Under the pieces are notes generated by a model that saw only the letters and a program-made list of their open reading frames with translations, made no database searches and had not been told where the DNA came from. From an uncultured Clostridium sp. (GTDB taxonomy: Bacteria; Bacillota; Clostridia; Lachnospirales; Lachnospiraceae), in the NCBI GenBank assembly GCA_958442925.1, contig CAUCIO010000018.1, positions 1 through 21,626 on the forward strand: 21,626 nucleotides of DNA, given 5' to 3'. Below, piece by piece: positions 15,273 to 21,626 of the stretch. Made by a program: the position numbers and the translations under genes. Each line of letters begins with the position of its first letter. The stretch's first letter is position 1.

Positions 15273-15306
15273 AAACTCAAGATTTCGGAAAATCTTGAGT
15301 TTTTTT
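15273..15306 (+). terminator. Perfect 13-bp hairpin with T-run in the alr leader
   Basis: Arms at 15273-15285 and 15290-15302 pair perfectly around a four-base loop, and T7 follows at 15300-15306 on the plus strand. That is a classical terminator, but the only plus-strand transcript it could stop would be antisense to alr. On the minus strand the same hairpin lies in the alr leader, about 15 bases before the ribosome site, without a strong T-run. Confidence 0.65.
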
Positions 15307-15319
15307 GTAAGATGTATAG

Positions 15320-15348
15320 ATAATACTACACATTTCTGTTTTTATCAA
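15320..15348 (-). promoter_or_regulatory. Sigma-A promoter for alr and yqeC
   Basis: On the minus strand, TTGATA occupies 15348 down to 15343 and TATTAT occupies 15325 down to 15320, with a 17-bp spacer. Transcription should start near 15313, giving a leader of about 65 bases that contains the perfect hairpin. Confidence 0.75.
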
Positions 15349-15393
15349 CTGGGAAGAAGGGAAAAGTTTGCGCTGTCCTGGCGAACTAGACTC

Positions 15394-15422
15394 TTGACAA
15401 AGCACTGGCTACAGCGTAAAAT
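15394..15422 (+). promoter_or_regulatory. Sigma-A promoter for the proS T-box transcript
   Basis: TTGACA at 15394-15399 and TAAAAT at 15417-15422 are 17 bp apart. It lies about 45 bp from the -35 of the divergent alr promoter. Confidence 0.85.
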
Positions 15423-15427
15423 CAGCA

Positions 15428-15743
15428 GTAGACAAATGGCTGTGAAGAGGCCCAGTAGATTCTGACACACTTCCAGAGAGGGGGCGGATGGTGGAACGTC
15501 CCTGTGTCACTCAGGATTGAACCTTCCTCGGAGCTGTGCATGAGGCAGCAGGAGACGAAGCGGATGAAAATTCCGGCCTGGCAGGAACAGAAGAACCCTG
15601 TCATTTCCTTACTGCGAAAGTGCAACGTATTTCCGGCGTTAACGGAGCGAAAGAGAACCGGCATGCCCGGTTAATCAGGGTGGTACCGCCGACAGCACAG
15701 ACTGTTCGGTCCCTATTTTAGTGGGGATCGGGCGGTTTTTTTA
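15428..15743 (+). promoter_or_regulatory. T-box leader controlling proS (proline-responsive)
   Basis: A T-box riboswitch that senses uncharged tRNA. Stem I features appear at GAAGAGG...CCAGTAG (near 15442-15458) and CCAGAGAGGGGG (near 15473-15484). A GAA followed by CCT at 15522-15524 is the likely specifier codon, CCU for proline. The T-box sequence AGGGTGGTACCGCC is at 15677-15690, with UGGU available to pair with the tRNA end. A small GC hairpin (15657-15671) just before it fits stem III. When tRNA-Pro is uncharged the antiterminator should form and proS is transcribed. Confidence 0.92.
15685..15743 (+). terminator. T-box-regulated terminator before proS
   Basis: ACCGCC (15685-15690), part of the T-box sequence, pairs with GGCGGT (15731-15736). 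Within it CGGTCCC (15707-15713) pairs with GGGATCG (15724-15730), and a T-run follows at 15736-15742. The overlap with the antiterminator is what makes the switch. Confidence 0.85.
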
Positions 15744-15785
15744 TTTTATCATTCCACCAAATATTTCACTAAAAGGAGAATTGTC

Positions 15786-17219
15786 ATGGCAAAGGACAAA
15801 AAATTAGTAGAAGCCATTACCTCCATGGATGTGGACTTCGCCCAGTGGTACACAGACGTGGTAAAAAAGGCAGAGTTAGTTGACTACTCCAGCGTAAAGG
15901 GATGTATGGTAATTAAACCTGCCGGATACGCAATCTGGGAAAACATCCAGAAGGAATTAGATAAGCGTTTCAAAGAGACAGGCGTTCAGAATGTATACAT
16001 GCCTATGTTCATTCCGGAGAGCCTGCTTCAGAAGGAGAAGGATCATGTAGAGGGATTTGCCCCTGAGGTAGCCTGGGTTACACACGGAGGACTGGAGCCT
16101 CTTCAGGAGAGAATGTGCGTACGCCCGACTTCTGAGACTCTGTTCTGCGATTTCTATGCAAGAGATATTCAGTCCTACAGAGATCTGCCGAAGCTCTATA
16201 ACCAGTGGTGCTCTGTTGTACGCTGGGAGAAGACAACCAGACCGTTCCTGCGTTCCAGGGAGTTCTTATGGCAGGAGGGACACACAGCCCATGCCACAGC
16301 AGAGGAGGCAGAGGAGAGAACAGAGCTGATGCTGAATCTCTATGCTGATTTCTGTGAGGAAGTGCTGGCAATGCCGGTTGTCCGCGGAAGAAAGACAGAC
16401 AAGGAGAAGTTTGCAGGAGCTGAGGCTACCTACACCATTGAGGCCCTGATGCATGATGGAAAGGCTCTCCAGTCTGGAACCAGCCATAACTTTGGCGACG
16501 GCTTTGCTAAGGCCTTTGGAATCCAGTTTTCTGATAAAGACAACAAGTTAAAATATGTACACCAGACCTCCTGGGGAATGACAACACGTCTCATTGGAGC
16601 CATTATCATGGTTCACGGCGATGACAACGGTCTCGTACTGCCGCCGCGAATTGCTCCGACACAGGTAGTGATTGTGCCTATCCGCCAGCAGGCAGAGGGT
16701 GTTCTGGACAAGGCATACCAGTTAAAGGATGTGCTTTCCGGCTTCAGCGTAAAGGTAGACGATTCTGATAAGAGTCCGGGCTGGAAGTTCAGCGAGTCCG
16801 AGATGAGAGGAATCCCGGTGCGTGTGGAAATCGGACCGAAGGATCTGGAGAACAACCAGGCTGTATTAGTCCGCCGCGACACCCATGAGAAGATGACAGT
16901 ATCCTTAGACGAGATCAAAGAGAAGGTGACAGAGCTTCTTGACACCATTCAGCGCGATATGTTTGAGCGGGCTAAGGCTCACAGAGATGCCCACACCTAC
17001 ACAGCTTCCAATCTGGATGAGATGAAAGATCTGGCAGACAATAAGCCAGGCTTTATCCGCGCTATGTGGTGCGGCTGCCAGGAGTGCGAGGACAAGTTAA
17101 AGGAGATCGCAGGCGTCACCTCCAGATGTATGCCGTTTAACCAGGAACAGGTAGCTGATACCTGTGTCTGCTGTGGAAAACCGGCCACAAAGATGGTTTA
17201 CTGGGGCAAGGCATACTAA
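15786..17219 (+). CDS. proS: Prolyl-tRNA synthetase, archaeal/eukaryotic-like type
   Basis: A class II synthetase that charges tRNA-Pro. Motif 2 is in the region RPTSETLFCDFYARD to RPFLRSREFLWQEGH, and motif 3 around TSWGMTTRLIGAIIMVHGDD with PPRIAPTQVV. The 477 residues and the N-terminal sequence point to the shorter archaeal/eukaryotic-like type, without the large editing insertion of the typical bacterial enzyme. The C-terminal domain keeps a cysteine group, C429, C431, C434 and C460, C462, C463, likely zinc-binding, and ends YWGKAY, whose terminal tyrosine is conserved. AAAGGAGAA precedes the ATG by about five bases. Expression depends on the upstream T-box, and a terminator follows at 17257. 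Confidence 0.96.
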   Translation: MAKDKKLVEAITSMDVDFAQWYTDVVKKAELVDYSSVKGCMVIKPAGYAIWENIQKELDKRFKETGVQNVYMPMFIPESLLQKEKDHVEGFAPEVAWVTHGGLEPLQERMCVRPTSETLFCDFYARDIQSYRDLPKLYNQWCSVVRWEKTTRPFLRSREFLWQEGHTAHATAEEAEERTELMLNLYADFCEEVLAMPVVRGRKTDKEKFAGAEATYTIEALMHDGKALQSGTSHNFGDGFAKAFGIQFSDKDNKLKYVHQTSWGMTTRLIGAIIMVHGDDNGLVLPPRIAPTQVVIVPIRQQAEGVLDKAYQLKDVLSGFSVKVDDSDKSPGWKFSESEMRGIPVRVEIGPKDLENNQAVLVRRDTHEKMTVSLDEIKEKVTELLDTIQRDMFERAKAHRDAHTYTASNLDEMKDLADNKPGFIRAMWCGCQECEDKLKEIAGVTSRCMPFNQEQVADTCVCCGKPATKMVYWGKAY

Positions 17220-17256
17220 AATAAAGTTCTGGGAAAAACAGAGAAAACAGAACATG

Positions 17257-17304
17257 AAAACGCTGCAGGGGGGCAGAGATATCTGCTGCTTTGCGGCGTT
17301 TTTT
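17257..17304 (+). terminator. Intrinsic terminator after proS
   Basis: AACGCTGCA at 17259-17267 pairs with TGCGGCGTT at 17292-17300 (one G-T pair), an inner GCAG/CTGC pair extends the hairpin, and a T-run follows at 17299-17304. It separates proS from the CCA-adding enzyme gene. Confidence 0.85.
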
Positions 17305-17377
17305 ATTCAGAAAGCCAGGTTTCTGATGAACGATGTAAGAAAAAACAGAAAAAGGATTTTAGAAAGAGAAAAAATAT

Positions 17378-18646
17378 ATGAACCATGATTATTCCGGCAG
17401 CCAGAAGGCCGGGTTTGTGATCGCTCTGCCGCTCCAGGTGGAGTGGATTCTGAGAAAGCTGAGGGAAAAGGGCTACGAGGCCTTTGCCGTAGGCGGCTGC
17501 GTACGGGACACGATTTTAAACCGAAAGCCCGGGGACTGGGATATTACTACCTCAGCCCGTCCGGAGCAGGTGAAGGCAGTATTTGGAAAGACGGTAGATA
17601 CAGGACTTCAGCACGGAACCGTTACTGTGATCCGCGATCACGTGGGTTATGAGATTACCACCTACCGGATTGACGGAGAGTATGAGGACGGACGCCATCC
17701 AAAAGAGGTGGAGTTTACAGCCGATTTAAGGGAAGATCTGCGCCGCCGCGATTTCACTATCAATGCCATGGCCTACAGCCATGAGACAGGTCTGGTGGAT
17801 GTTTTCGGAGGTCTGGAGGATTTAGAGGCCGGCCGGATCCGCTGCGTGGGCAACGCCATGGAGCGTTTTACAGAGGACGCGCTGCGAATCATGAGGGCAG
17901 TCAGATTTGCCGCCCAGTTAAATTTTTCCATTGAGGAGGAAACCTGGCAGGCTCTTTCAAAGATTGCTCCCAATCTGTCTCATGTGAGCAAGGAGAGGAT
18001 TCAGACGGAGCTTACAAAGACGCTGCTTTCTGGAAATCCCCAGGGAGTTCTGGCCATGGAACAGACCGGCATGTGTCCCTATATGACGGCTTCTTTTCCG
18101 GAGATATTTTCAGAGGCAGAAAGCCAGGGGATTGATTTGACTGAACGCCTCAGAAGAAGCGCTGAACTTCCTGCGGAAAAATATTTCCGGTACGGGGCCC
18201 TGCTGGCCCATATGGGGGAAAAGCGGGCAGAAAAGATTCTCAGAGAGCTGAAGCTGGACAATCACACTACCCGAAGTGTGAAGACCCTGACAGCCTTTGC
18301 AGGCCGTCCTCTTCCGGAAAAGGAGGCAGATGTGAGAAGGGTTATGAGCCAGATGGAGGACTGGCTGTTTGATGCATTTCTCATATTTGAGAATGTTCTG
18401 TTTCCTCAGAACAGAGAGCTGACGGCACAGACAGAAAAACAATGTCTTCAGATTCGGGAACGGGGGGACTGTATCCGCATGAAAGATATGGAGATAACGG
18501 GAAATGATCTGCTGAAAGCAGGGATAAAGCCGGGAAAAGCAATCGGAGAGACACTTTCGAGGCTGTTTGCGGCAGTTCTGGAAGAACCGGAGAGAAACAG
18601 CCGGGAAAAACTGCTTTCCATGGCTCTCGAAACAGAAAATGATTGA
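17378..18646 (+). CDS. cca: CCA-adding tRNA nucleotidyltransferase
   Basis: This enzyme adds or repairs the 3'-terminal CCA of tRNA. The nucleotidyltransferase core has GGCVRDTILNRKPGDWDITT, with the metal-binding D53 and D55. The conserved RRDFTINAMAYS and RFTEDALRIMRAVRFAAQL follow, as in class II CCA-adding enzymes and poly(A) polymerases. The length of 422 residues fits Firmicute members. The ATG at 17378 has only a weak GAAAGAG ribosome site. The terminator upstream implies its own promoter, which I could not identify with confidence. Its last codons overlap the -35 element of the next transcription unit (the stop is at 18644-18646). Confidence 0.9.
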   Translation: MNHDYSGSQKAGFVIALPLQVEWILRKLREKGYEAFAVGGCVRDTILNRKPGDWDITTSARPEQVKAVFGKTVDTGLQHGTVTVIRDHVGYEITTYRIDGEYEDGRHPKEVEFTADLREDLRRRDFTINAMAYSHETGLVDVFGGLEDLEAGRIRCVGNAMERFTEDALRIMRAVRFAAQLNFSIEEETWQALSKIAPNLSHVSKERIQTELTKTLLSGNPQGVLAMEQTGMCPYMTASFPEIFSEAESQGIDLTERLRRSAELPAEKYFRYGALLAHMGEKRAEKILRELKLDNHTTRSVKTLTAFAGRPLPEKEADVRRVMSQMEDWLFDAFLIFENVLFPQNRELTAQTEKQCLQIRERGDCIRMKDMEITGNDLLKAGIKPGKAIGETLSRLFAAVLEEPERNSREKLLSMALETEND

Positions 18647-18671
18647 CAAATGTTTTGAAATCCGATATAGT
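18643..18671 (+). promoter_or_regulatory. Consensus promoter of the structured RNA
   Basis: TTGACA at 18643-18648 overlaps the cca stop codon, and TATAGT at 18666-18671 follows after exactly 17 bp. Transcription should begin near 18678. Confidence 0.85.
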
Positions 18672-18677
18672 AAACGC

Positions 18678-19175
18678 GTCATGGGATTAGAGTAAGAGCA
18701 AAACTTCCATGCAAATATTTATTGCCCACTCCGGGAGGAGTCAAGGCCATACGGACAGCCGGGGCAAGTGCCGAACTGGTAACATTTTGTTGCCTTATTG
18801 ATTGAGTTAGAAGCTCAAATTTTATAAGTTGGTTACTTTACAACCGATACGCATATGCGTACAACCACTTGTGAAACGGTCAATAAGAGTAGTAAAAGTG
18901 AGATATTTGCTATATAGACTCTGGACTTCAAATTCCATGAAAGCCACAGGCAGCTTCCAAAGAGAGGAGCACCTGGGAAGATAAACATTCTGCATAGAAA
19001 GACTGAAAAAGTGCCGTAAATAACAGGCACATCATAGAATCAGACTTGTCAGGAGAAAAGCTTCTGCGGGAAAGCTGTATTCAGAATCAGATTTGGAGCA
19101 GCCGCAGAAATATCATACATGGATGAAATATAATCGCAGGGATTGTGCGCAGAGAGCGTGCAGTCCCTGTTTTTT
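18678..19175 (+). ncRNA. Long structured non-coding RNA, possibly raiA motif
   Basis: About 500 bases lie between a consensus promoter and a strong terminator, with no credible reading frame. Pairings visible in the 5' half include GCAAATAT (18711-18718) with ATATTTGC (18903-18910), TTGCCC (18722-18727) with GGGCAA (18762-18767), ACTCC (18728-18732) with GGAGT (18737-18741), GGTAAC with GTTGCC near 18779-18794, CTTATTGA (18794-18801) with TCAATAAG (18880-18887), and a perfect palindrome at 18848-18861. These nest into a multi-branched core of about 240 bases. From memory, its purine-rich conserved segments recall the raiA RNA motif of Firmicutes and Actinobacteria, but I could not verify this. 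The segment 18926-19136 carries further short hairpins and may be a separate domain. It precedes speD, yet the terminator suggests a free RNA rather than a leader. Confidence 0.7.
19137..19175 (+). terminator. Intrinsic terminator of the structured RNA
   Basis: A continuous 14-bp stem (19137-19150 with 19156-19169, three G-T pairs) closes a five-base loop and is followed by T6 at 19170-19175. It is one of the strongest terminators in the window and lies about 120 bases before speD. Confidence 0.93.
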
Positions 19176-19293
19176 GTTGTCATCAGGAAAGTCCTGTGAA
19201 ATAAAAAATGCTCCGCGAGCTTCTTTCTTGTGACATAGGAAATGTAATATAGAGTGATTTATGATTAAATTCAGCTTTGCAAAGGAGAAAACC

Positions 19294-20064
19294 ATGGGGG
19301 AAAAGATGAAGCTGTACGGGTTTAACAACCTGACAAAATCTCTGAGCTTTAATATTTATGATGTCTGTTATGCAAAGACAGCCAGGGAACAGAAAGATTA
19401 CATCGCTTACATTGACGAGCAGTACAATTCCGAGCGCCTGACAGGCATTCTTACCAGCCTGACAGATATGATTGGGGCCAGGGTATTAAATATTGCCAAA
19501 CAGGATTATGATCCTCAGGGGGCTTCGGTAACGATTCTGATTGCAGAGAAAACCATGGTTCCAGCCGGGGAGATGCAGCTGGCTCATCTGGATAAGAGCC
19601 ACGTTACAGTTCATACCTACCCGGAGTATCATCCGGAGACCTGCCTGGCTACCTTTCGGGTGGATATTGACGTGGCCACCTGCGGGGAGATTACACCACT
19701 CTCCACCCTGGATTATCTGATTCGCTCTTTTGACTCAGATATTATTACCATGGATTACAGGGTCAGAGGCTTTACCAGGGATGTGGACGGGCGAAAGCTG
19801 TTCATGGATCACCATGTGGCCTCCATACAGGACTATATTGATCCGGAAATCAGGAGGCGCTATGACGCCGTGGATATTAACGTATATGAGGCAAATCTGT
19901 TCCATACGAAGATGATGGTCAAAGAGGTGGATTTACAGAATTACCTGTTTAAGACAGATATTTATGAGCTTCCGCCCACCGTGAGGCTGGAAATTATGCA
20001 CAGCCTGCGGCGGGAAATGATCGAAATCTTCAGCGGAAGAAATATTTATCATTCTGGGCGTTAA
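19294..20064 (+). CDS. speD: S-adenosylmethionine decarboxylase proenzyme
   Basis: This pyruvoyl enzyme makes decarboxylated AdoMet, the aminopropyl donor for spermidine. It is the long, Escherichia coli-type form (256 residues). The self-cleavage site is in HLDKSHVTVHTYPE, with S102 becoming the pyruvoyl group; the proenzyme splits into a large and a small chain. I chose the ATG at 19294 because AAAGGAG lies six bases upstream; an earlier ATG at 19261 adds 11 residues that overlap that ribosome site. A promoter must lie between the upstream terminator and the gene, and only a weak TAATAT at 19245-19250 was found. The arginine-decarboxylase-type gene follows after 42 bases. Confidence 0.93.
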   Translation: MGEKMKLYGFNNLTKSLSFNIYDVCYAKTAREQKDYIAYIDEQYNSERLTGILTSLTDMIGARVLNIAKQDYDPQGASVTILIAEKTMVPAGEMQLAHLDKSHVTVHTYPEYHPETCLATFRVDIDVATCGEITPLSTLDYLIRSFDSDIITMDYRVRGFTRDVDGRKLFMDHHVASIQDYIDPEIRRRYDAVDINVYEANLFHTKMMVKEVDLQNYLFKTDIYELPPTVRLEIMHSLRREMIEIFSGRNIYHSGR

Positions 20065-20106
20065 AAGTGCAGATGCAGAAAAGAAAGAGGGAGAGAGGAG
20101 AAAAAG

Positions 20107-21564
20107 GTGAGAGAGCTGACTCAGGATAAAGCGCCGATTTTTGAGGCGCTGGAGCGTTTTAAGCAGATGAGGGTTGTCCCCTTTGACGTGCCGGGACACA
20201 AAAGGGGAAGGGGAAATCCGGAATTAGTGAGACTGTTAGGAGAGCAGTGTGTGGGAATTGACGTGAATTCCATGAAACCTCTTGACAATCTGTGCCATCC
20301 GGTTTCTGTAATTGCAGAGGCAGAGCAGCTGGCAGCGGAGGCATTTGGAGCAGCTCACGCGTTTCTGATGGTGGGAGGAACCACTTCAGCTGTGCAGAGC
20401 ATGATTCTGTCTGTGGTAAAGCGGGGAGACAAGATCATTCTTCCCAGAAACGTCCACAGAAGTGTAGTAGGAGCCCTGATTTTGTGTGGGGCAGTTCCTG
20501 TTTATGTAAACCCGGAATGTGATATGCGCCTGGGAATTCCGCTTGGAATGAAGGTGGAGCAGGTAGAGAGAGCCATTAAGGAGAATCCTGATGCCAGGGC
20601 AGTTCTGGTGAACAACCCGACCTACTACGGCATCTGTTCCAATCTTCGGGAAATTGTCCGGCTGGCCCACAGCTATGGAATGCTGTGCCTGGCAGACGAG
20701 GCCCATGGAACTCATTTTTATTTCGGAGAACATCTGCCTGTATCTGCCATGGCAGCCGGAGCTGATATGGCAGCTGTTTCCATGCACAAATCTGGCGGCA
20801 GTCTGACCCAGAGCTCTCTGCTTTTAACAGGTCCATCCATGAACGAGGGCCATGTGCGCCAGATCATTAACCTGACCCAGACCACCAGCGGTTCCTACCT
20901 GCTTTTGTCAAGTCTTGATATCTCAAGACGGAATCTGGCTCTCAGGGGGAGGGAGGCCTTCGCCGGAGTCGTAAGGATGGCCGAGGATGCCAGAAAGGAA
21001 ATCAATGCCATTGGCGGCTACTATGCCTTTTCCAGAGAACTGATGAATGGAGACAGTATTTACGATTTCGATGTGACAAAGCTTTCTGTCCACACCCTGG
21101 ATATCGGTCTGGCAGGAATCGAGGTTTACGATCTCCTGCGGGACGAATACGACATTCAGATTGAATTTGGAGATCTGGGCAATCTTCTGGCCTACCTTTC
21201 TATCGGAGACAGGCAGCGGGATATCGAGCGGTTAGTCAGCGCCCTGGCGGAGATAAAACGCAGGTTTGGAACGGCAGGCGCTGCCATGGCAGTTCCGGAG
21301 TACATCGATCCCCAGGTGGCAGTTTCCCCCCAGGATGCTTTTTACGCAGACAAAGTGTCTCTGCCCATTGAGGAGACAGCAGGGTATATCTGCAGCGAGT
21401 TTGTCATGTGCTATCCGCCGGGGATCCCGATTCTGGCGCCTGGTGAGAGAATTACAGAAGAAATTTTGACTTACATCGCCTTTGCAAAGGAAAAGGGCTG
21501 TACCATGACAGGCCCGGAGGATCCGGATATCCTTTGGCTGAATGTCATCAAGGGAAGCCGTTAA
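20107..21564 (+). CDS. speA: Arginine decarboxylase (Orn/Lys/Arg decarboxylase family)
   Basis: A PLP-dependent decarboxylase of the fold-type I Orn/Lys/Arg group. The cofactor lysine is K228 in SMHKSGGSLTQSS, with ADEAHGTHF (196-204) holding the PLP-contacting aspartate, and PFDVPGHKRG (25-34) at the N-terminus. At 485 residues it matches the short Bacillus SpeA type, which makes agmatine from arginine. Lysine or ornithine decarboxylase activity cannot be ruled out from sequence, but the placement between speD and a likely spermidine synthase gene favours arginine. The start is GTG with GAGGAG upstream. No terminator follows; the next gene begins 46 bases later. Confidence 0.88.
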   Translation: MRELTQDKAPIFEALERFKQMRVVPFDVPGHKRGRGNPELVRLLGEQCVGIDVNSMKPLDNLCHPVSVIAEAEQLAAEAFGAAHAFLMVGGTTSAVQSMILSVVKRGDKIILPRNVHRSVVGALILCGAVPVYVNPECDMRLGIPLGMKVEQVERAIKENPDARAVLVNNPTYYGICSNLREIVRLAHSYGMLCLADEAHGTHFYFGEHLPVSAMAAGADMAAVSMHKSGGSLTQSSLLLTGPSMNEGHVRQIINLTQTTSGSYLLLSSLDISRRNLALRGREAFAGVVRMAEDARKEINAIGGYYAFSRELMNGDSIYDFDVTKLSVHTLDIGLAGIEVYDLLRDEYDIQIEFGDLGNLLAYLSIGDRQRDIERLVSALAEIKRRFGTAGAAMAVPEYIDPQVAVSPQDAFYADKVSLPIEETAGYICSEFVMCYPPGIPILAPGERITEEILTYIAFAKEKGCTMTGPEDPDILWLNVIKGSR

Positions 21565-21610
21565 AGGAAAAGGATAAGAGAAATAGAGAAGCAGAAGAGA
21601 GGAGAACAGG

Positions 21611-21626
21611 ATGGAATACTGGTTTT
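21611..21626 (+). CDS. speE: Start of probable spermidine synthase gene (cut by window end)
   Basis: Only the first codons are present (MEYWF), preceded by GGAGAACAGG as a ribosome site. Spermidine synthases begin in a similar way (MELW-type starts), and the speD-speA order predicts speE next. The identity rests mostly on this context. Confidence 0.6.

Noticed and set aside
17164..17388. 74-codon frame overlapping the end of proS and the cca leader
   Set aside because: It reads through the proS terminator hairpin and has no motif or ribosome site.
18833..19030. 65-codon minus-strand frame in the structured RNA region
   Set aside because: Hydrophobic but without a ribosome site or family features; it lies opposite the strongly paired RNA segment.
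18678..19175. RNase P RNA, tmRNA, 6S RNA or SRP RNA as identity of the long RNA
   Set aside because: I did not find their conserved core sequences (for example GAGGAAAGUCC of RNase P or the tmRNA start).
19181..19293. Riboswitch directly before speD
   Set aside because: Only 113 bases remain after the terminator, with two small hairpins (near 19183-19197 and 19210-19220) and no recognisable SAM or polyamine-binding aptamer.

Overview
The window looks like chromosomal DNA of an anaerobic, low-to-mid-GC Firmicute, most likely a Lachnospiraceae-type clostridium. The evidence is strong AGGAGG-type ribosome sites, a T-box leader on proS, a YtvI-like sporulation protein, CmpB-type membrane protein, and a selenium-dependent molybdenum hydroxylase accessory set (XdhC, YqeB, YqeC). 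The species assignment is inference. No tRNA, rRNA, CRISPR array, transposase or prophage gene was seen.

Layout. (1) 1-3893, plus strand: a short palindrome, an RluA-family pseudouridine synthase carrying an unusual cluster of DnaA-box sequences, then a compact run of YtvI-like permease, alpha/beta hydrolase, NUDIX hydrolase and acylphosphatase. (2) 3886-11101, minus strand: an eight-gene molybdenum operon. In transcription order it is a MoeA-like protein, moaC, moaA, a MOSC-MogA fusion, modA, modB, modC and xdhC. It covers pterin synthesis, molybdate import and insertion, and hydroxylase maturation. (3) 11319-13312, plus strand, divergent from (2): a CmpB-type membrane protein translationally coupled to a fusion of a ModE-like DNA-binding domain with YqeB. 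(4) 13307-15247, minus strand: alanine racemase followed by yqeC, converging on the fusion gene. (5) 15394-18646, plus strand: T-box-controlled prolyl-tRNA synthetase, terminator, and CCA-adding enzyme. (6) 18643-19180: a long non-coding transcription unit with a textbook promoter and terminator and extensive base pairing. (7) 19294 to the window end: a polyamine operon with S-adenosylmethionine decarboxylase, arginine-decarboxylase-type enzyme and the first codons of a probable spermidine synthase.

How the genes work together. Regions 2-4 form one functional island: ModABC imports molybdate, MoaA/MoaC begin molybdopterin synthesis, MogA/MoeA-like proteins handle metal insertion, and XdhC/YqeB/YqeC mature a molybdenum hydroxylase whose structural genes are not in the window. 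The ModE-YqeB fusion could link molybdate sensing to hydroxylase maturation. SpeD supplies decarboxylated AdoMet, the SpeA-type enzyme supplies agmatine, and the partial gene probably makes spermidine.

The items most worth a second look are the structured RNA at about 18678-19180 (possibly the raiA motif, or a longer RNA containing it), the ModE-YqeB fusion with its coupled membrane protein, and the DnaA-box cluster inside the first gene.
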